From assembly GCF_902506375.1 (NCBI RefSeq), contig NZ_LR733284.1, forward strand, positions 2,465,092-2,529,091: a stretch of 64,000 nt of DNA, given 5' to 3'. Made by a program: the position numbers and the translations under genes. This document shows positions 34,794 to 43,986 of the stretch, one piece after another (the stretch's first letter is position 1; every line of letters starts with the position of its first letter). This stretch comes from Microbacterium sp. 8M (GTDB taxonomy: Bacteria; Actinomycetota; Actinomycetes; Actinomycetales; Microbacteriaceae). The notes under the pieces are model-generated. The model was not told the origin of the DNA and did no database searches. It worked only from the letters and a program-made list of their open reading frames with translations.

Positions 34794-36938
34794 TCAGGCG
34801 CCGCCCAGTGCCTCCCGGAGCAGATGCATGAGCGCCGCCAGCTGCACCGACTCGCTCGCGCCCTCCTCCACGGCTTCGCCGTCCAGGGCACGCGCGGCGA
34901 GCCCCTGCTTCTGGTCGATGAGCTCGGCGATCTTCGTGTCGAGCGTGTGCGCCGCGATGATGCGCCATGCGGTGACCGGCTCGTCCTGGCCGATGCGATG
35001 CACACGGTCGATCGCCTGGGTCTGCTCGGCCGCTGTCCAGCTGAGCTCGGCGAGCACCACGTTCGATGCGGTCTGCAGGTTCACGCCGACGCCGGCCGCC
35101 GTCAACGAGCAGACGGCGATCCCGACCTCGGAGTCGTTGTTGAACGCGTCGATGGCCTGCTGACGCGCCGGGGTGGACTGATCGCCGCGGATCGAGACCG
35201 CGCGGATCCCGGCGGCCGCGAAGTGCGCCTCCGCCTGATCCATGACGTCGATGTGCTTGGCGAAGAACACCACCTTGCCCACGGAGCGCTGCAGCTGCGC
35301 CGCGTAGTCGGCCGCGAGCAGCGCCTTGGCCTGACCGATCTTGCGCACCATCGTGAAGACGTTGTCGCCCCCGGTGCCCGCGGCCTTCGACTCCTCCAGC
35401 TCGCCGTGGGCGACGAGGCGGACGATGTCCTCGTCGATCTCTCCGTGCGCCAGGCCGCGGTCGCCGCGCGCCTCGATGATGCGGCGGTACTTCGCCGCCA
35501 TCCGCGCACCGAGCTCCGCCTCGGCCTGACGGATGCTGCGGCCGAACTCGTCGTCCAGCTGCACCGGCAGATCCGCGATGAGCTTGTCCGGCAGGTCGGC
35601 CGCGACGTCCTTCTTCTTGCGGCGCACGATGCCCATCGAGATGACAGCATCCCTGGCCTCGCTGTAGAACGCCTTGTCCGCAGGCGTGAGCCCGGTGGCG
35701 TCGAGCTTGTCCGCCAGCTCCAGAGACGGGCGCTCGCCGTTGGTCCAGCCCAGGAAGCGCCAGATGGCGTCGAAGTCCTCGACGTCGTTGATCAGCGGCG
35801 TTCCGGTCAGCGCCATCAGCAGCGGGCGGCCGTTCGAGGACTGCTCGCGGATCCGGGAGGCGAGCGCGAGCACGTTCTGCGAGCGCTGCGACGACAGGTT
35901 CTTGATGAAGTGCGCCTCGTCGACGACCATGCCGCGCAGGCCGATCTCGCCGAGCCAGGAGAGGTGACGATCGAGGATCTCGTAGTTCACGATGAAGACA
36001 TCGGCGAAGGCGTCGACGTCCTGGCCGTCGCCTTGGATCACCGCGGCGCGGCGCTGCGGCGTCCACCGCTCCACCTCGCGCGCCCAGTTCATCTTCACGA
36101 CGTTCGGCACGACGACGAGCAGCGGATAGGCGTTGGCGACCGACGCGGCAAGGACCGACTGCGCGGTCTTGCCGAGGCCGGGCTCGTCCGCGAGCAGGAA
36201 GGAGCGGTGCCCCGCGCGCACGGCCTCCAGGAACCGTGACTGGTGCACCATCACCTCCAGCCCCTTCGGCGAGACGTGGTCGTACTCGGGCAGAGGCGGG
36301 AGCTCCATCGACGCCATGCCGCCGCCGGCGCCCGTCTCGAACGCCTTGTAGAGCGGCCCCATCAGCTCCCAGCCGTCCAGTCGGCGGCGCGGGGTCGCGG
36401 CGGGTCGCGGCGTGAGGTCGGGGGCGCGGAACGGGTTGGCGAGCATTCGCGACTCGACCGAGGGCGGCGTCACCTGACGCTCGGCGAGCGCCGCGGGCAC
36501 GACGGGCGCCTGCTGCACGCGGACGACGTCGGCGATCACCAGCTCCTCCGGGGCGAGCTCGGCGCCGGACTCCAGCAGCCAGTCGCGGCGCATCCGCTTG
36601 GCGACCGGGCTCGTGGCCTGGTCGGCCTCGAGCAGCTGGATCAGCGACGTGTCGCGCGCGGCCGTCTTCGCCAGGATGGTGGCCACCCCGTCCAGGCGCT
36701 TGAGCAGCTCCGCCCGGGCGGCGTCGCCGAGCTCGGGGTCGCTCTTGACCCTGGCGCGCTCCTCGCGCACCAGGAACGCGATCACCTGGAACTTGACGCG
36801 ATTCGTGGGGCCGAGCTTCCCGTGCTGGGCCTTGGCCTCGACCTCGCGGACCTTGCGCGCGAGGATCGGGATCAGCGGCGCGTCCTCGTCTCGGCGCGAC
36901 GTCTTCTTCCGCCGGGTGGCGGTCGCCGTGGTCGGCAT
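34794..36938 (-). CDS. SNF2-family DEAD/DEAH-box helicase
   Basis: 714 residues. About 220 N-terminal residues of unrecognised, basic and helical sequence precede the ATPase. Walker A is DEPGLGKTAQ (Lys257); motif II is VDEAHFIKN (Asp340); motif III LTGTPLIN; C-terminal helicase lobe has GDQSTPARQQAIDAFN, AVCSLTAAGVGVNLQTAS and motif VI QAIDRVHRIGQ, the SNF2 signature. Likely a DNA translocase that remodels protein-DNA complexes; no nuclease domain is attached. ATG 36938 follows AGGAGG. No restriction genes adjoin it. The 254-base gap up to ribF holds no gene I could recognise. Confidence 0.87.
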   Translation of the reverse strand: MPTTATATRRKKTSRRDEDAPLIPILARKVREVEAKAQHGKLGPTNRVKFQVIAFLVREERARVKSDPELGDAARAELLKRLDGVATILAKTAARDTSLIQLLEADQATSPVAKRMRRDWLLESGAELAPEELVIADVVRVQQAPVVPAALAERQVTPPSVESRMLANPFRAPDLTPRPAATPRRRLDGWELMGPLYKAFETGAGGGMASMELPPLPEYDHVSPKGLEVMVHQSRFLEAVRAGHRSFLLADEPGLGKTAQSVLAASVANAYPLLVVVPNVVKMNWAREVERWTPQRRAAVIQGDGQDVDAFADVFIVNYEILDRHLSWLGEIGLRGMVVDEAHFIKNLSSQRSQNVLALASRIREQSSNGRPLLMALTGTPLINDVEDFDAIWRFLGWTNGERPSLELADKLDATGLTPADKAFYSEARDAVISMGIVRRKKKDVAADLPDKLIADLPVQLDDEFGRSIRQAEAELGARMAAKYRRIIEARGDRGLAHGEIDEDIVRLVAHGELEESKAAGTGGDNVFTMVRKIGQAKALLAADYAAQLQRSVGKVVFFAKHIDVMDQAEAHFAAAGIRAVSIRGDQSTPARQQAIDAFNNDSEVGIAVCSLTAAGVGVNLQTASNVVLAELSWTAAEQTQAIDRVHRIGQDEPVTAWRIIAAHTLDTKIAELIDQKQGLAARALDGEAVEEGASESVQLAALMHLLREALGGA

Positions 36939-37192
36939 GCTCCTCCTGAGCGTGGATGCCGTCCCACACGGACGGCGACTGGTCCGAACAATGACCGTCC
37001 GGACGGCGGTGCCTCCGGGCGATGCGATGTCCGCGGACGGCGACTGTCGGTCGGCAGTGCGCGGACCGGGCGGACGGCGAACCCCGCAGGCGTGCATCGC
37101 GCACGTCGAACACAACGGGTTCGCGGCCAGTTTACGCCACTCGCGCCGTCACTCGGTCACCCGGTGCGCGCGTCCGCGAACGTGGGCGGCGA

Positions 37193-38158
37193 TCAGGGGC
37201 GCTCGAGCACCGGAGGCACGCCCAGCAGGTCGCGTGCCTGGGCGACGTCCGAGGCGATGCCTGCGATGAGCGCCTCCATGCTGTCGAAAGCGACCATGCC
37301 GCGCAGCCGGTGGGTGAACTCCACCGTCACGTCGTGGCCGTACAGATCGAGTCCCGCGCCGTCGATCACATGCGCCTCCACCTGACGCTGCGGCACGTCG
37401 TCGAAGGTGGGGTTCGTCCCGACGGAGATCGCGGCGGGATGCGTCTCGCCCGTCGTGTGGTCGACCAGGCGCCCGGCGTAGACGCCGTCGGCAGGCACCA
37501 TCTCGTCGAGTAAGGCAGGGAGGTTCGCCGTGGGGAAGCCGAGTTCGCGGCCGCGCTTGAGACCGTGCACGACCTCTCCGCGCACGGAGACCGGGCGACC
37601 CAGCACGGCGCCGGCGAGGGTGACGTCGCCGGCCGCGAGCAGCTCGCGCACCCACGACGAGGAGACCCGGCGATCGGTGCCCGCGAGGAACACGTCCTCG
37701 ATCTCGTCGACCGTGAAGTCGAAGCGCTCGCCCAGCTGCGCCAGCAGAGCGGGCGTTCCGCTGCCTCCGCGGCCGAAGCGGAAGTCCCGGCCCACCAGCA
37801 CCGTGGCGACATGCAGCGCGCCGACGAGGATCGACGCTACGAACTCCTCGGCGGTGCGCGCCGCCAGCTCCTCGTCGAAGGTCAGCACGAGCACCGCATC
37901 GAGCCCGCACTCCGAGAGCAGCTCGATCTTGCGCTCCACCGACACCAGGTCGTCCGGGCAGCGATCGGGGCGCAGCACGCTGAGCGGGTTGCGGTCGAAC
38001 GTCACCGCGACGGTCTTCGCGCCGATGCGGGCGGCATCCAGCTGCGCGCGTCGGAACACGGCGCGATGGCCGGAGTGCACGCCGTCGAACTTGCCGATCG
38101 CGGCCACCGTCCGGCCGAAGTCGGCGGGCACGTCGGCCGGATCCCGGAAGACGATCAT
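37193..38158 (-). CDS. ribF: Bifunctional riboflavin kinase/FAD synthetase
   Basis: 321 residues. N-terminal adenylyltransferase domain with AAIGKFDGVHSGHRAVF and the VTFDRNP and RVSSSWVRELL motifs; C-terminal kinase domain with HGLKRGRELGFPTANL, DGVYAGRL, AISVGTNPTF and VEFTHRLRGM. Makes FMN from riboflavin, then FAD. ATG 38158 overlaps the upstream membrane gene's stop (38155-38158). Last gene of the truB-orf-orf-ribF cluster. Confidence 0.95.
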   Translation of the reverse strand: MIVFRDPADVPADFGRTVAAIGKFDGVHSGHRAVFRRAQLDAARIGAKTVAVTFDRNPLSVLRPDRCPDDLVSVERKIELLSECGLDAVLVLTFDEELAARTAEEFVASILVGALHVATVLVGRDFRFGRGGSGTPALLAQLGERFDFTVDEIEDVFLAGTDRRVSSSWVRELLAAGDVTLAGAVLGRPVSVRGEVVHGLKRGRELGFPTANLPALLDEMVPADGVYAGRLVDHTTGETHPAAISVGTNPTFDDVPQRQVEAHVIDGAGLDLYGHDVTVEFTHRLRGMVAFDSMEALIAGIASDVAQARDLLGVPPVLERP

Positions 38159-38664
38159 GCGGCGGATCCTTCTGACGCCGGCGCGGCACCTGCCGCGGGC
38201 GGGGAGGGCCGGTGCGCGATCAGCCACCACAGTCCCACCATCGGCAGGAACAGCGGGATGAGGACGTAGCCGAGGCCGAACTGCGACCACACCGTCTGGT
38301 GCTGGAAGAGCGCGGGATGGGTGAGGCTCAGGGTGCCGACGACGAGCACCCCGACGAGCTCGAACGCGATGGCGACCCAGGCGACGCGATACCAGCCGGG
38401 GCGGCCGGAGAGGATCAGCGCCAAGGTTGCCACGATGTACACCACGGCCGAGACGGCAGACAGCGTGTAGGCGAGCGGGGCCTGGTCGAAGGCGCGCGCG
38501 ATCTGCACAAACGAACGGCCGGTCGCACCGAGCGCCATCACCGCGTACACGATCACGAGCACGCGCCCGATGCCGCGCATCCGCGGCCGCACGGAAGTGG
38601 TGTCGGACGCGCCCTCCACCGGGGAGGAGGAGTCGGACGGGGTCGTGGGATGCGCGGTGCTCAT
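38155..38664 (-). CDS. Membrane protein of unknown function, ribF-coupled
   Basis: 169 residues. A Ser/Thr/Pro-rich N-terminus (about 1-28), then four membrane helices (VLVIVYAVMALGATGRSF, LSAVSAVVYIVATLALIL, WVAIAFELVGVLVVGTLSL, YVLIPLFLPMVGLWWLIA) and an Ala/Pro-rich tail. No family recognised; similar genes commonly precede ribF in relatives. The -10-like TAGAAT (38674-38679) nine bases before the ATG implies a nearly leaderless transcript, so ribF may be expressed from here. Confidence 0.75.
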   Translation of the reverse strand: MSTAHPTTPSDSSSPVEGASDTTSVRPRMRGIGRVLVIVYAVMALGATGRSFVQIARAFDQAPLAYTLSAVSAVVYIVATLALILSGRPGWYRVAWVAIAFELVGVLVVGTLSLTHPALFQHQTVWSQFGLGYVLIPLFLPMVGLWWLIAHRPSPPAAGAAPASEGSAA

Positions 38665-38719
38665 GGCAGGTCCATTCTACGGAACCGCGCCGACGCGACG
38701 GCCGCCGAGGGGCACGGGC

Positions 38720-39091
38720 TCAACCGTGCATCGGGGTCGTCCAGATCACCTGCATCCGCCAGATCATCACCGCCAGCGAGAGGGCGACGACGCCCATGAT
38801 CACCGTGCTCCATCGGGATCGTTCCAGCAGCGCCCACAGCCCGCCGCCGATCGGCAGCAGCACGGCCGACACCAGGTACACGCCGTACTCGAGTGGATCG
38901 CCGAGCGCCGGGTTGCCCGCGAACGGGGAGACGATCGCCATCACCACCTGCACGATCAGGAGGAGTTCGATGAGGGCCAGGGATCCGACCGTCCAGTCGC
39001 CGGGGCGCTTGCCCGCGAAGCCCATGATGAGGCAGAACAGGCCGGCCGCGACGGCGACCGCGATCTGCACAGCGGTGAACCACAGGATCAT
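38720..39091 (-). CDS. Small four-helix membrane protein, truB-coupled
   Basis: 123 residues with four predicted membrane helices (VQIAVAVAAGLFCLIMGFAG, LALIELLLIVQVVMAIVSPF, YGVYLVSAVLLPIGGGLWALL, VIMGVVALSLAVMIWRM). Family not recognised. Its start overlaps the truB stop by four bases (39088-39091), so the two are co-translated; a functional link is not evident. Confidence 0.72.
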   Translation of the reverse strand: MILWFTAVQIAVAVAAGLFCLIMGFAGKRPGDWTVGSLALIELLLIVQVVMAIVSPFAGNPALGDPLEYGVYLVSAVLLPIGGGLWALLERSRWSTVIMGVVALSLAVMIWRMQVIWTTPMHG

Positions 39092-39999
39092 GACGCCCCC
39101 TCCGGCATGTTCATGGCGCTCTTCAGATCGTCGCCGCGGCGCTCCACGATCCCGATCAGCGCCCCATCGGGATCGATCGCTGCGGCACGGACGCCCTCGA
39201 GTCTGCCACGCTGCCCGACCAAGCGTTTTCCGTGGCGGAGGTCGACGGCCTCCGGCGCGGTCACCGGGAGCACGGGCAGGATCCGGCCCGCGGCCTCGGC
39301 CGCCGTGAGCGGCCGAGCGTCTGCGAGGCCTTCGAGCCCCGTCGCCTCCACGACGTCGAACGGGCCGACCCGTGTGCGCCGCAGTGCCGTGAGGTGCGCC
39401 CCGACGCCGAGCGCGGCCCCGAGGTCGCGGGCGAGCGCGCGGATGTAGGTGCCGGAGGAGCAGTCGACGATCACGTCGAGGTCGCGCGTCCCGGCCCCTG
39501 CGCCTGTGGCAGGACCCGGGCGGTCGTCGAGCACGTCGAACCGGGAGACGACCACGTCGCGGGCGGCGAGGACGACCTCCTCCCCCGCCCGCACACGGTC
39601 ATAGGCCCTGCGTCCGTCGACCTTGATCGCGGAGACCGCGCTGGGCACCTGCGAGATGGCGCCGGTGAGGGCCGAGACGCCGGCATGGATCTGCTCCGCG
39701 GTGAGGGCGGCGACGCGGTCCGGGTCGGCGACGGCGGTGATGTCGCCGTCGGCATCGTCGGTGCCGGTGCTCTGGCCGAGCCGGATCGTGGCGCGATACG
39801 TCTTGTCGGCGCCGACCACGAACGTCAGGAGCCGCGTGGCGGCCTCGATGCCGATGACGAGCAGACCCGTGGCCATCGGATCGAGGGTGCCTGCGTGACC
39901 GACCTTCCGAGTGCCGAACGCCCGGCGGGTGCGGGCGACGACGTCGTGACTCGTCATCCCGCCCGGCTTGTCGACGAGCAGGATCCCGCTGGTTGCCAT
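39088..39999 (-). CDS. truB: tRNA pseudouridine-55 synthase
   Basis: 303 residues. Isomerises U55 in the T-loop of tRNAs. Motifs: GILLVDKPGGMTSHDVV, GHAGTLDPMATGLL with catalytic Asp40, KTYRATIRLG, and the C-terminal PUA-like region with CSSGTYIRALARDLG. In many bacteria truB follows rbfA; here a LuxR regulator, MutY and a lipoprotein intervene. ATG 39999 has TAGGGT (40006-40011) six bases upstream, a leaderless layout. Confidence 0.95.
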   Translation of the reverse strand: MATSGILLVDKPGGMTSHDVVARTRRAFGTRKVGHAGTLDPMATGLLVIGIEAATRLLTFVVGADKTYRATIRLGQSTGTDDADGDITAVADPDRVAALTAEQIHAGVSALTGAISQVPSAVSAIKVDGRRAYDRVRAGEEVVLAARDVVVSRFDVLDDRPGPATGAGAGTRDLDVIVDCSSGTYIRALARDLGAALGVGAHLTALRRTRVGPFDVVEATGLEGLADARPLTAAEAAGRILPVLPVTAPEAVDLRHGKRLVGQRGRLEGVRAAAIDPDGALIGIVERRGDDLKSAMNMPEGAS

Positions 40000-40060
40000 C
40001 CCCCTACCCTATTGGGGCCCGCGATCCCCTGCGACGCAGAGGGTCCGCCCGTGGTCCGGC

Positions 40061-40693
40061 TCAGCCGCAGAACTCCGACGACGGCTTCTCACGCGTCGTC
40101 ACCGTCACCTGGCGCACGGTGCGGGAGTCCTCGTACAGGGTGAAGAAGATCGCCCCCTGCGCGGGGGCACCCGCGCGAAGCCACGGGCCGTACACGCCCG
40201 AACCCTCAGCCGCCCCGGGATACGCGGCGCGTACCTGATCCTCCGTCGAGCCGACGCTGATCCCCGTGTCCGTGTGCGGTCGCGGACCCGTCGTCGAGCC
40301 AAGGACGGTGATCTCGGCAATCCCGGGGTCGGTCTCGGTGGCATCACCCGCCACCGCGAGCTGCAGCTCACTATCCGCCCAGAATCCTGCCCAGCGGCAG
40401 CTGTCCTGGACCGACCAGCCGCTCAGATCCTGGACGGCTGACACCTTGTCGCCGAGCCGCACCGGGCCCACGCCCGCAGCCGTGATGATCCAGGTCGGCG
40501 GCGATGATGGATCCTCGGCCGGCGCGGCCGAGGCGGGAGGCGTGATGACCGTGTGAGTCGAGGTCGAGTTCGGCGTCGCGGAAGGTGCCGTGGCTGTCGA
40601 TGAAGGAGGCGAACCCGCGGTTGTGGGCGCACAGGCGACCAATCCCGTCATCACGAGCACAGCGGCAGCACAGCACAGGAACCTCGTCGTCAT
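40061..40693 (-). CDS. Putative lipoprotein of unknown function
   Basis: 210 residues. Signal peptide with lipobox GLVACAP, followed by a Ser/Thr/Pro linker (about 25-60) and a soluble domain (TWIITAAGVGPVRLGDKVSAVQDL; GISVGSTEDQVRAAYPGA). These two GVGPVRLGD/GISVGSTEDQV halves look like an internal duplication typical of actinobacterial cell-surface lipoproteins. Two cysteines (in SCRWAG and the final FCG) may pair. Function unknown. Start ATG 40693 with AAGG-type ribosome site. Confidence 0.7.
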   Translation of the reverse strand: MTTRFLCCAAAVLVMTGLVACAPTTAGSPPSSTATAPSATPNSTSTHTVITPPASAAPAEDPSSPPTWIITAAGVGPVRLGDKVSAVQDLSGWSVQDSCRWAGFWADSELQLAVAGDATETDPGIAEITVLGSTTGPRPHTDTGISVGSTEDQVRAAYPGAAEGSGVYGPWLRAGAPAQGAIFFTLYEDSRTVRQVTVTTREKPSSEFCG

Positions 40694-40771
40694 CTCCGGC
40701 CTTCCATCGGATGCATGAAGCGGCCCCCCAGCCGCGCCGGCGATGCCTGCCGGCACTCGTAGGCTAGAGCC

Positions 40772-41662
40772 ATGCCGCCTTCCTCGACGCGCGGCGCGCC
40801 AGAGCTCATCGCCTGGTACCGCGCGCATGCCCGCGACCTGCCGTGGCGGCGGCCCGAATACCTCGCGCAGTACGGCGCGTGGGGCGTGCTGGTGAGCGAG
40901 TTCATGCTGCAGCAGACCCCCGTCGCGCGCGTGATCCCGCATCTGCAGGCATGGCTCGCGCGCTGGCCGGACCCGCGCGCGCTCGCGTCCGCGACCGGCG
41001 CCGAGGTGCTGCAGCAGTGGGCGAACCTGGGCTATCCGCGGCGTGCGCTCTGGCTGCACCGGGCGGCGACGGCGATCCGCGACCAGCACGACGGAGTCAC
41101 TCCTCGCGACGTGGCATCGCTGCTCGCCCTGCCCGGCATCGGCGACTACACGGCGCGCGCCGTGGCCGTCTTCGCCTTCGGGGATCGGCACCCCGTCGTC
41201 GACACCAACACCCGGCGCGTCATCGCGCGTGCCGTGCACGGAAGGGCCCAACCCGACCCGCCGTCGCGGCGCGACCTCGACGACATGCTCGCTCTGCTCC
41301 CTGCCGCAGCCGAGGATGCGGCGGTGGTGAACGCCGCGACCATGGAGCTGGGCGCGACGGTGTGCACCGCCCGCTCCCCCGAGTGCGATCGCTGTCCCCT
41401 CGCGCCGACGTGCGCCTGGCGTGCCGCCGGCTACCCCGCGAGCGAGGACCGGCGGCGCAAGCAGGCGCGCTACGAGGGATCGGACCGGCAGGCGCGCGGC
41501 GGCGTGCTGCGTGCCCTCCGGCATGCCGACGGCCATCGTCTGCCGGCCGATGTCGTGCTGGCGGAATGGCCTGATCCGGGGCAGCGCTACCGTGCTATCG
41601 ACTCCCTGATCACCGACGGCCTGGTCGAGGCATCCGACGGAGAGCTTCGTCTGCCCGGTTGA
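40772..41662 (+). CDS. mutY: A/G-specific adenine glycosylase, short MutY
   Basis: 296 residues. Removes adenine mispaired with 8-oxoguanine. Catalytic Glu43 (VSEFMLQQT), hairpin LLALPGIGDYTARAV, catalytic Asp144 (VVDTNTRRV), and the iron-sulfur loop Cys198-x6-Cys205-x2-Cys208-x5-Cys214. It lacks the C-terminal NUDIX-like 8-oxoG recognition domain; the final about 75 residues are a short winged-helix-like segment, as in other actinobacterial MutY. ATG 40772 with TAGGCT (40760-40765) six bases upstream (leaderless layout). Confidence 0.9.
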   Translation: MPPSSTRGAPELIAWYRAHARDLPWRRPEYLAQYGAWGVLVSEFMLQQTPVARVIPHLQAWLARWPDPRALASATGAEVLQQWANLGYPRRALWLHRAATAIRDQHDGVTPRDVASLLALPGIGDYTARAVAVFAFGDRHPVVDTNTRRVIARAVHGRAQPDPPSRRDLDDMLALLPAAAEDAAVVNAATMELGATVCTARSPECDRCPLAPTCAWRAAGYPASEDRRRKQARYEGSDRQARGGVLRALRHADGHRLPADVVLAEWPDPGQRYRAIDSLITDGLVEASDGELRLPG

Positions 41663-41682
41663 GACGTGCAGGACGATCCGCC

Positions 41683-43761
41683 TCAGAGATGCTGATCCGT
41701 CCGGTGAGCGAGCACGGTCAGCTCATGCCGGGTGCGCACGTCGAGCTTGGCGAAGATCCGCCCTCCGTGCACCTCCACGGTGCGCACCGAGACGTGCAGG
41801 GCCCGCGCGATCTCGCGATTGCTGCGCCCCTCCGCCATCAGCAGCGCCACCTCGAGCTCGCGCGTCGTGAGAATGGGCTGCCACACGGCACGGCACACCG
41901 ACAGGGGCGACGACACGCCCCCGTCGGCATCGCTTGCGTTGCCGCGCGGATCCTGCGCGGCCAGGGTGCGCAACCGGCGGTCCACCATGTCGCGCCAGGC
42001 CAGGGCGCCGGACTCTTCGAAGAGGCTCCGGGCCGCACGCAGATGCCGCACGCCACGCCCCGGGTCGCCCCGTGCCGCGCACGATGATCCCAGCAGCGCC
42101 TCCACCCTGGCGCGTTCGAAGGGCGAGCGGATCCCTCTGCTCTCCTCGGCCACGGCATCGAGGTCGGTGCGCCACGACCCCTCCCGCGCCGCACGCACCC
42201 GCTCGCGGAGCGCACGAGCGGCGGTCCCCTCCGGAGGCTCCGGCGCGCCCGGCCCTCCCAGCGGCCCGACCTCGTCCAGCGCCGGCACCCCGAACGCCTC
42301 CGCGGGCCGGTCCCGGTCGTGCCAGAGCCCCAGGTGCACCGCCGCCTCGTCGCTGCGCCCCTGCAGATAGGCGTGGATCGCACGGTCCACGAACCCGCCC
42401 GGCTCGCACGGCCATGGCACTGCGGCGTCGAGGTCGCGCGAGCTCTGACCGACCCTGCCCTCGACCGCCAGCTCGAGCCGACGGGACAGCGTGACGGCCA
42501 GCCCGGCGAACGGCAGCGCGACCGGAAGCTCGGCGGCGCCGGAGCGCAGCAGTTCCAGGGCCACGCCCATCCGTCCGGCCCACACGTGGAGCAGCACCTC
42601 GGCGACCGCACGGCGCGCCCGGAGCAGGGGCGCCCGCGCCGGCAGCCCTGCGATCGCGCCGGCGGCATGACGCGGATCCGGCTCGGCGAGGGCACGCAGC
42701 CCGGCATCCGGGTCGCCGCCCAGGCCGAGGCCGAGGGCGTGTGCGACGCGCTCGATGCCGTCGTCCGCCACGGCGGCGTCCCCGCTCCTGCGCTCCCCCG
42801 CCCGCGCTGCGGACCACACCTGCAGGGCCGCGCGCTCTTCGGCCCCGAGCGGCAGCCGCCCGCCTGCGGCGAGCCACGCCGCGCCGTGTCGCAGCGTGTG
42901 CGCGAGGACGAGCACCTCCGCGGCCGTGGCGCGAGAGGCGGCGCCGATGCGCGATGACCGCTGCGCGCACTCCAGGGCGTCGGTCACCCATCCGCCGGCC
43001 AGCGCCGCGCGCGCCGCCCACAGCAGTGCCGTCGCGTGAGCCGGTGTTCCGGACGGCGCGTGTTCCACGGCCTCCACCGCGCGAGCCCAGGCGCGTGACG
43101 CGGCTCCGCTCTGCAGAGCGGCGCGCGACTGCGCCAGCAGCGGCTCGACGAACGCCGGGTCGCCGGTCGCCGAAGCGCACGCGCGGTGCCACAGCGCCGT
43201 GTCCGCGGCTCCCGCCTCCGCGAACGCGGTCGCCAAGATGCCGTGGGCCCTGGCGCGATCCGCGGCCGTCGATACCGCCAGCAAGGACGTGCGCAGCGCC
43301 GGGTCGCCCAGCCGGAAGGCGCCGCCGTGCACCTCGAGGAGACGGCCCGACGGCGATGCCAGGACGTGATCCTCTGCGTCTTGCGTGATCTCGCGCAGCA
43401 CTGTGGCCGGGCCGCGACCGCACAGCGCCAGGGCGAGCATGACGTCCGGGTCGGCGCCCACCGGCAGCACGCGCGCGAGGTGGGCCGTGTGAGCGGGCAG
43501 CTGCGGCAGCGGGACCGGCAGCGCGCGCCAGCCGCGACGGTGCTCGGGCCCCAGCGCCGCCAGCAGTGCGTCGGCCACCGCGGGATCCCCGCCGCATGCC
43601 GTGAGAACGAGGGTGCGCACGTGCGGCGCGACGGAGATCCGCTCGGCCGGCACGGCGTGGCTCGCGAACGCGCGCTGTGCTGCCGCCGCGTCGCCGCCGC
43701 CGCCGGCGGGCGGTCGCATGTCGTGGCGCGCCGCCGGGCGCGCCTGTTTCATGCCGTCCAT
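41683..43761 (-). CDS. LuxR-family regulator without ATPase motif
   Basis: 692 residues. C-terminal LuxR helix-turn-helix LTTRELEVALLMAEGRSNREIARALHVSVRTVEVH (about 628-662). The preceding 600 residues are Ala-rich and helical with TPR-like repeats, like the large LuxR (LAL/MalT-like) regulators, but no Walker A or B motif is present, so it lacks or has lost the STAND ATPase. ATG 43761 (MDGMKQ) is chosen because a sigma-70-like promoter lies at 43818-43846, downstream of the alternative GTG at 43857. Targets unknown; convergent with mutY. Confidence 0.72.
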   Translation of the reverse strand: MDGMKQARPAARHDMRPPAGGGGDAAAAQRAFASHAVPAERISVAPHVRTLVLTACGGDPAVADALLAALGPEHRRGWRALPVPLPQLPAHTAHLARVLPVGADPDVMLALALCGRGPATVLREITQDAEDHVLASPSGRLLEVHGGAFRLGDPALRTSLLAVSTAADRARAHGILATAFAEAGAADTALWHRACASATGDPAFVEPLLAQSRAALQSGAASRAWARAVEAVEHAPSGTPAHATALLWAARAALAGGWVTDALECAQRSSRIGAASRATAAEVLVLAHTLRHGAAWLAAGGRLPLGAEERAALQVWSAARAGERRSGDAAVADDGIERVAHALGLGLGGDPDAGLRALAEPDPRHAAGAIAGLPARAPLLRARRAVAEVLLHVWAGRMGVALELLRSGAAELPVALPFAGLAVTLSRRLELAVEGRVGQSSRDLDAAVPWPCEPGGFVDRAIHAYLQGRSDEAAVHLGLWHDRDRPAEAFGVPALDEVGPLGGPGAPEPPEGTAARALRERVRAAREGSWRTDLDAVAEESRGIRSPFERARVEALLGSSCAARGDPGRGVRHLRAARSLFEESGALAWRDMVDRRLRTLAAQDPRGNASDADGGVSSPLSVCRAVWQPILTTRELEVALLMAEGRSNREIARALHVSVRTVEVHGGRIFAKLDVRTRHELTVLAHRTDQHL

Positions 43762-43817
43762 GTCGCGCAGCCCCCCGCTGTCCTCGACTGCACGCCCCCA
43801 TCGCGCGCGTTCGTCGG

Positions 43818-43846
43818 ATGCTAGCAAGAGCCCGCCGGATCGCCAA
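43818..43846 (-). promoter_or_regulatory. Sigma-70-like promoter of the LuxR gene
   Basis: -35 TTGGCG (43841-43846) and -10 TAGCAT (43818-43823) on the minus strand with an exact 17-base spacer and a TG extension before the -10 (TGCTAGCAT). Transcription should start near 43811, giving a leader of about 50 bases. Confidence 0.65.
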
Positions 43847-43860
43847 GGTTCTTGCACCTG

Positions 43861-43895
43861 GTGGAAGAATGCGGGTCATCGAGTGGAAGAATGCG
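43861..43895 (-). repeat. 22-base-pitch direct repeats upstream of the LuxR promoter
   Basis: GTGGAAGAATGCG occurs at 43861-43873 and 43883-43895, 22 bases apart, that is two helical turns, centred about 56 and 78 bases upstream of the inferred transcription start. Position and phasing fit an activator site. Confidence 0.6.
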
Positions 43896-43917
43896 AGCTC
43901 CGGCCGGTGGCACGCAA

Positions 43918-43946
43918 GAGGCCCCGGGACCATGCCCCGGGGCCTC
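43918..43946 (-). terminator. Hairpin terminator of rbfA
   Basis: Arms GAGGCCCCGGG / CCCGGGGCCTC (11 bp) with a seven-base loop, 40 bases past the rbfA stop. Confidence 0.7.
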
Positions 43947-43986
43947 GACGAATGCGCGGCGCCTCCGTGCGACGAGTCAGGATCCG

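Noticed and set aside
36939..37192. Small gene between ribF and the helicase
   Set aside because: No frame with ribosome site and protein-like composition; the region is probably only the helicase promoter area.
43761..43857. GTG start at 43857 for the LuxR gene
   Set aside because: It lies upstream of the best promoter (43818-43846), so the transcript would not contain it.
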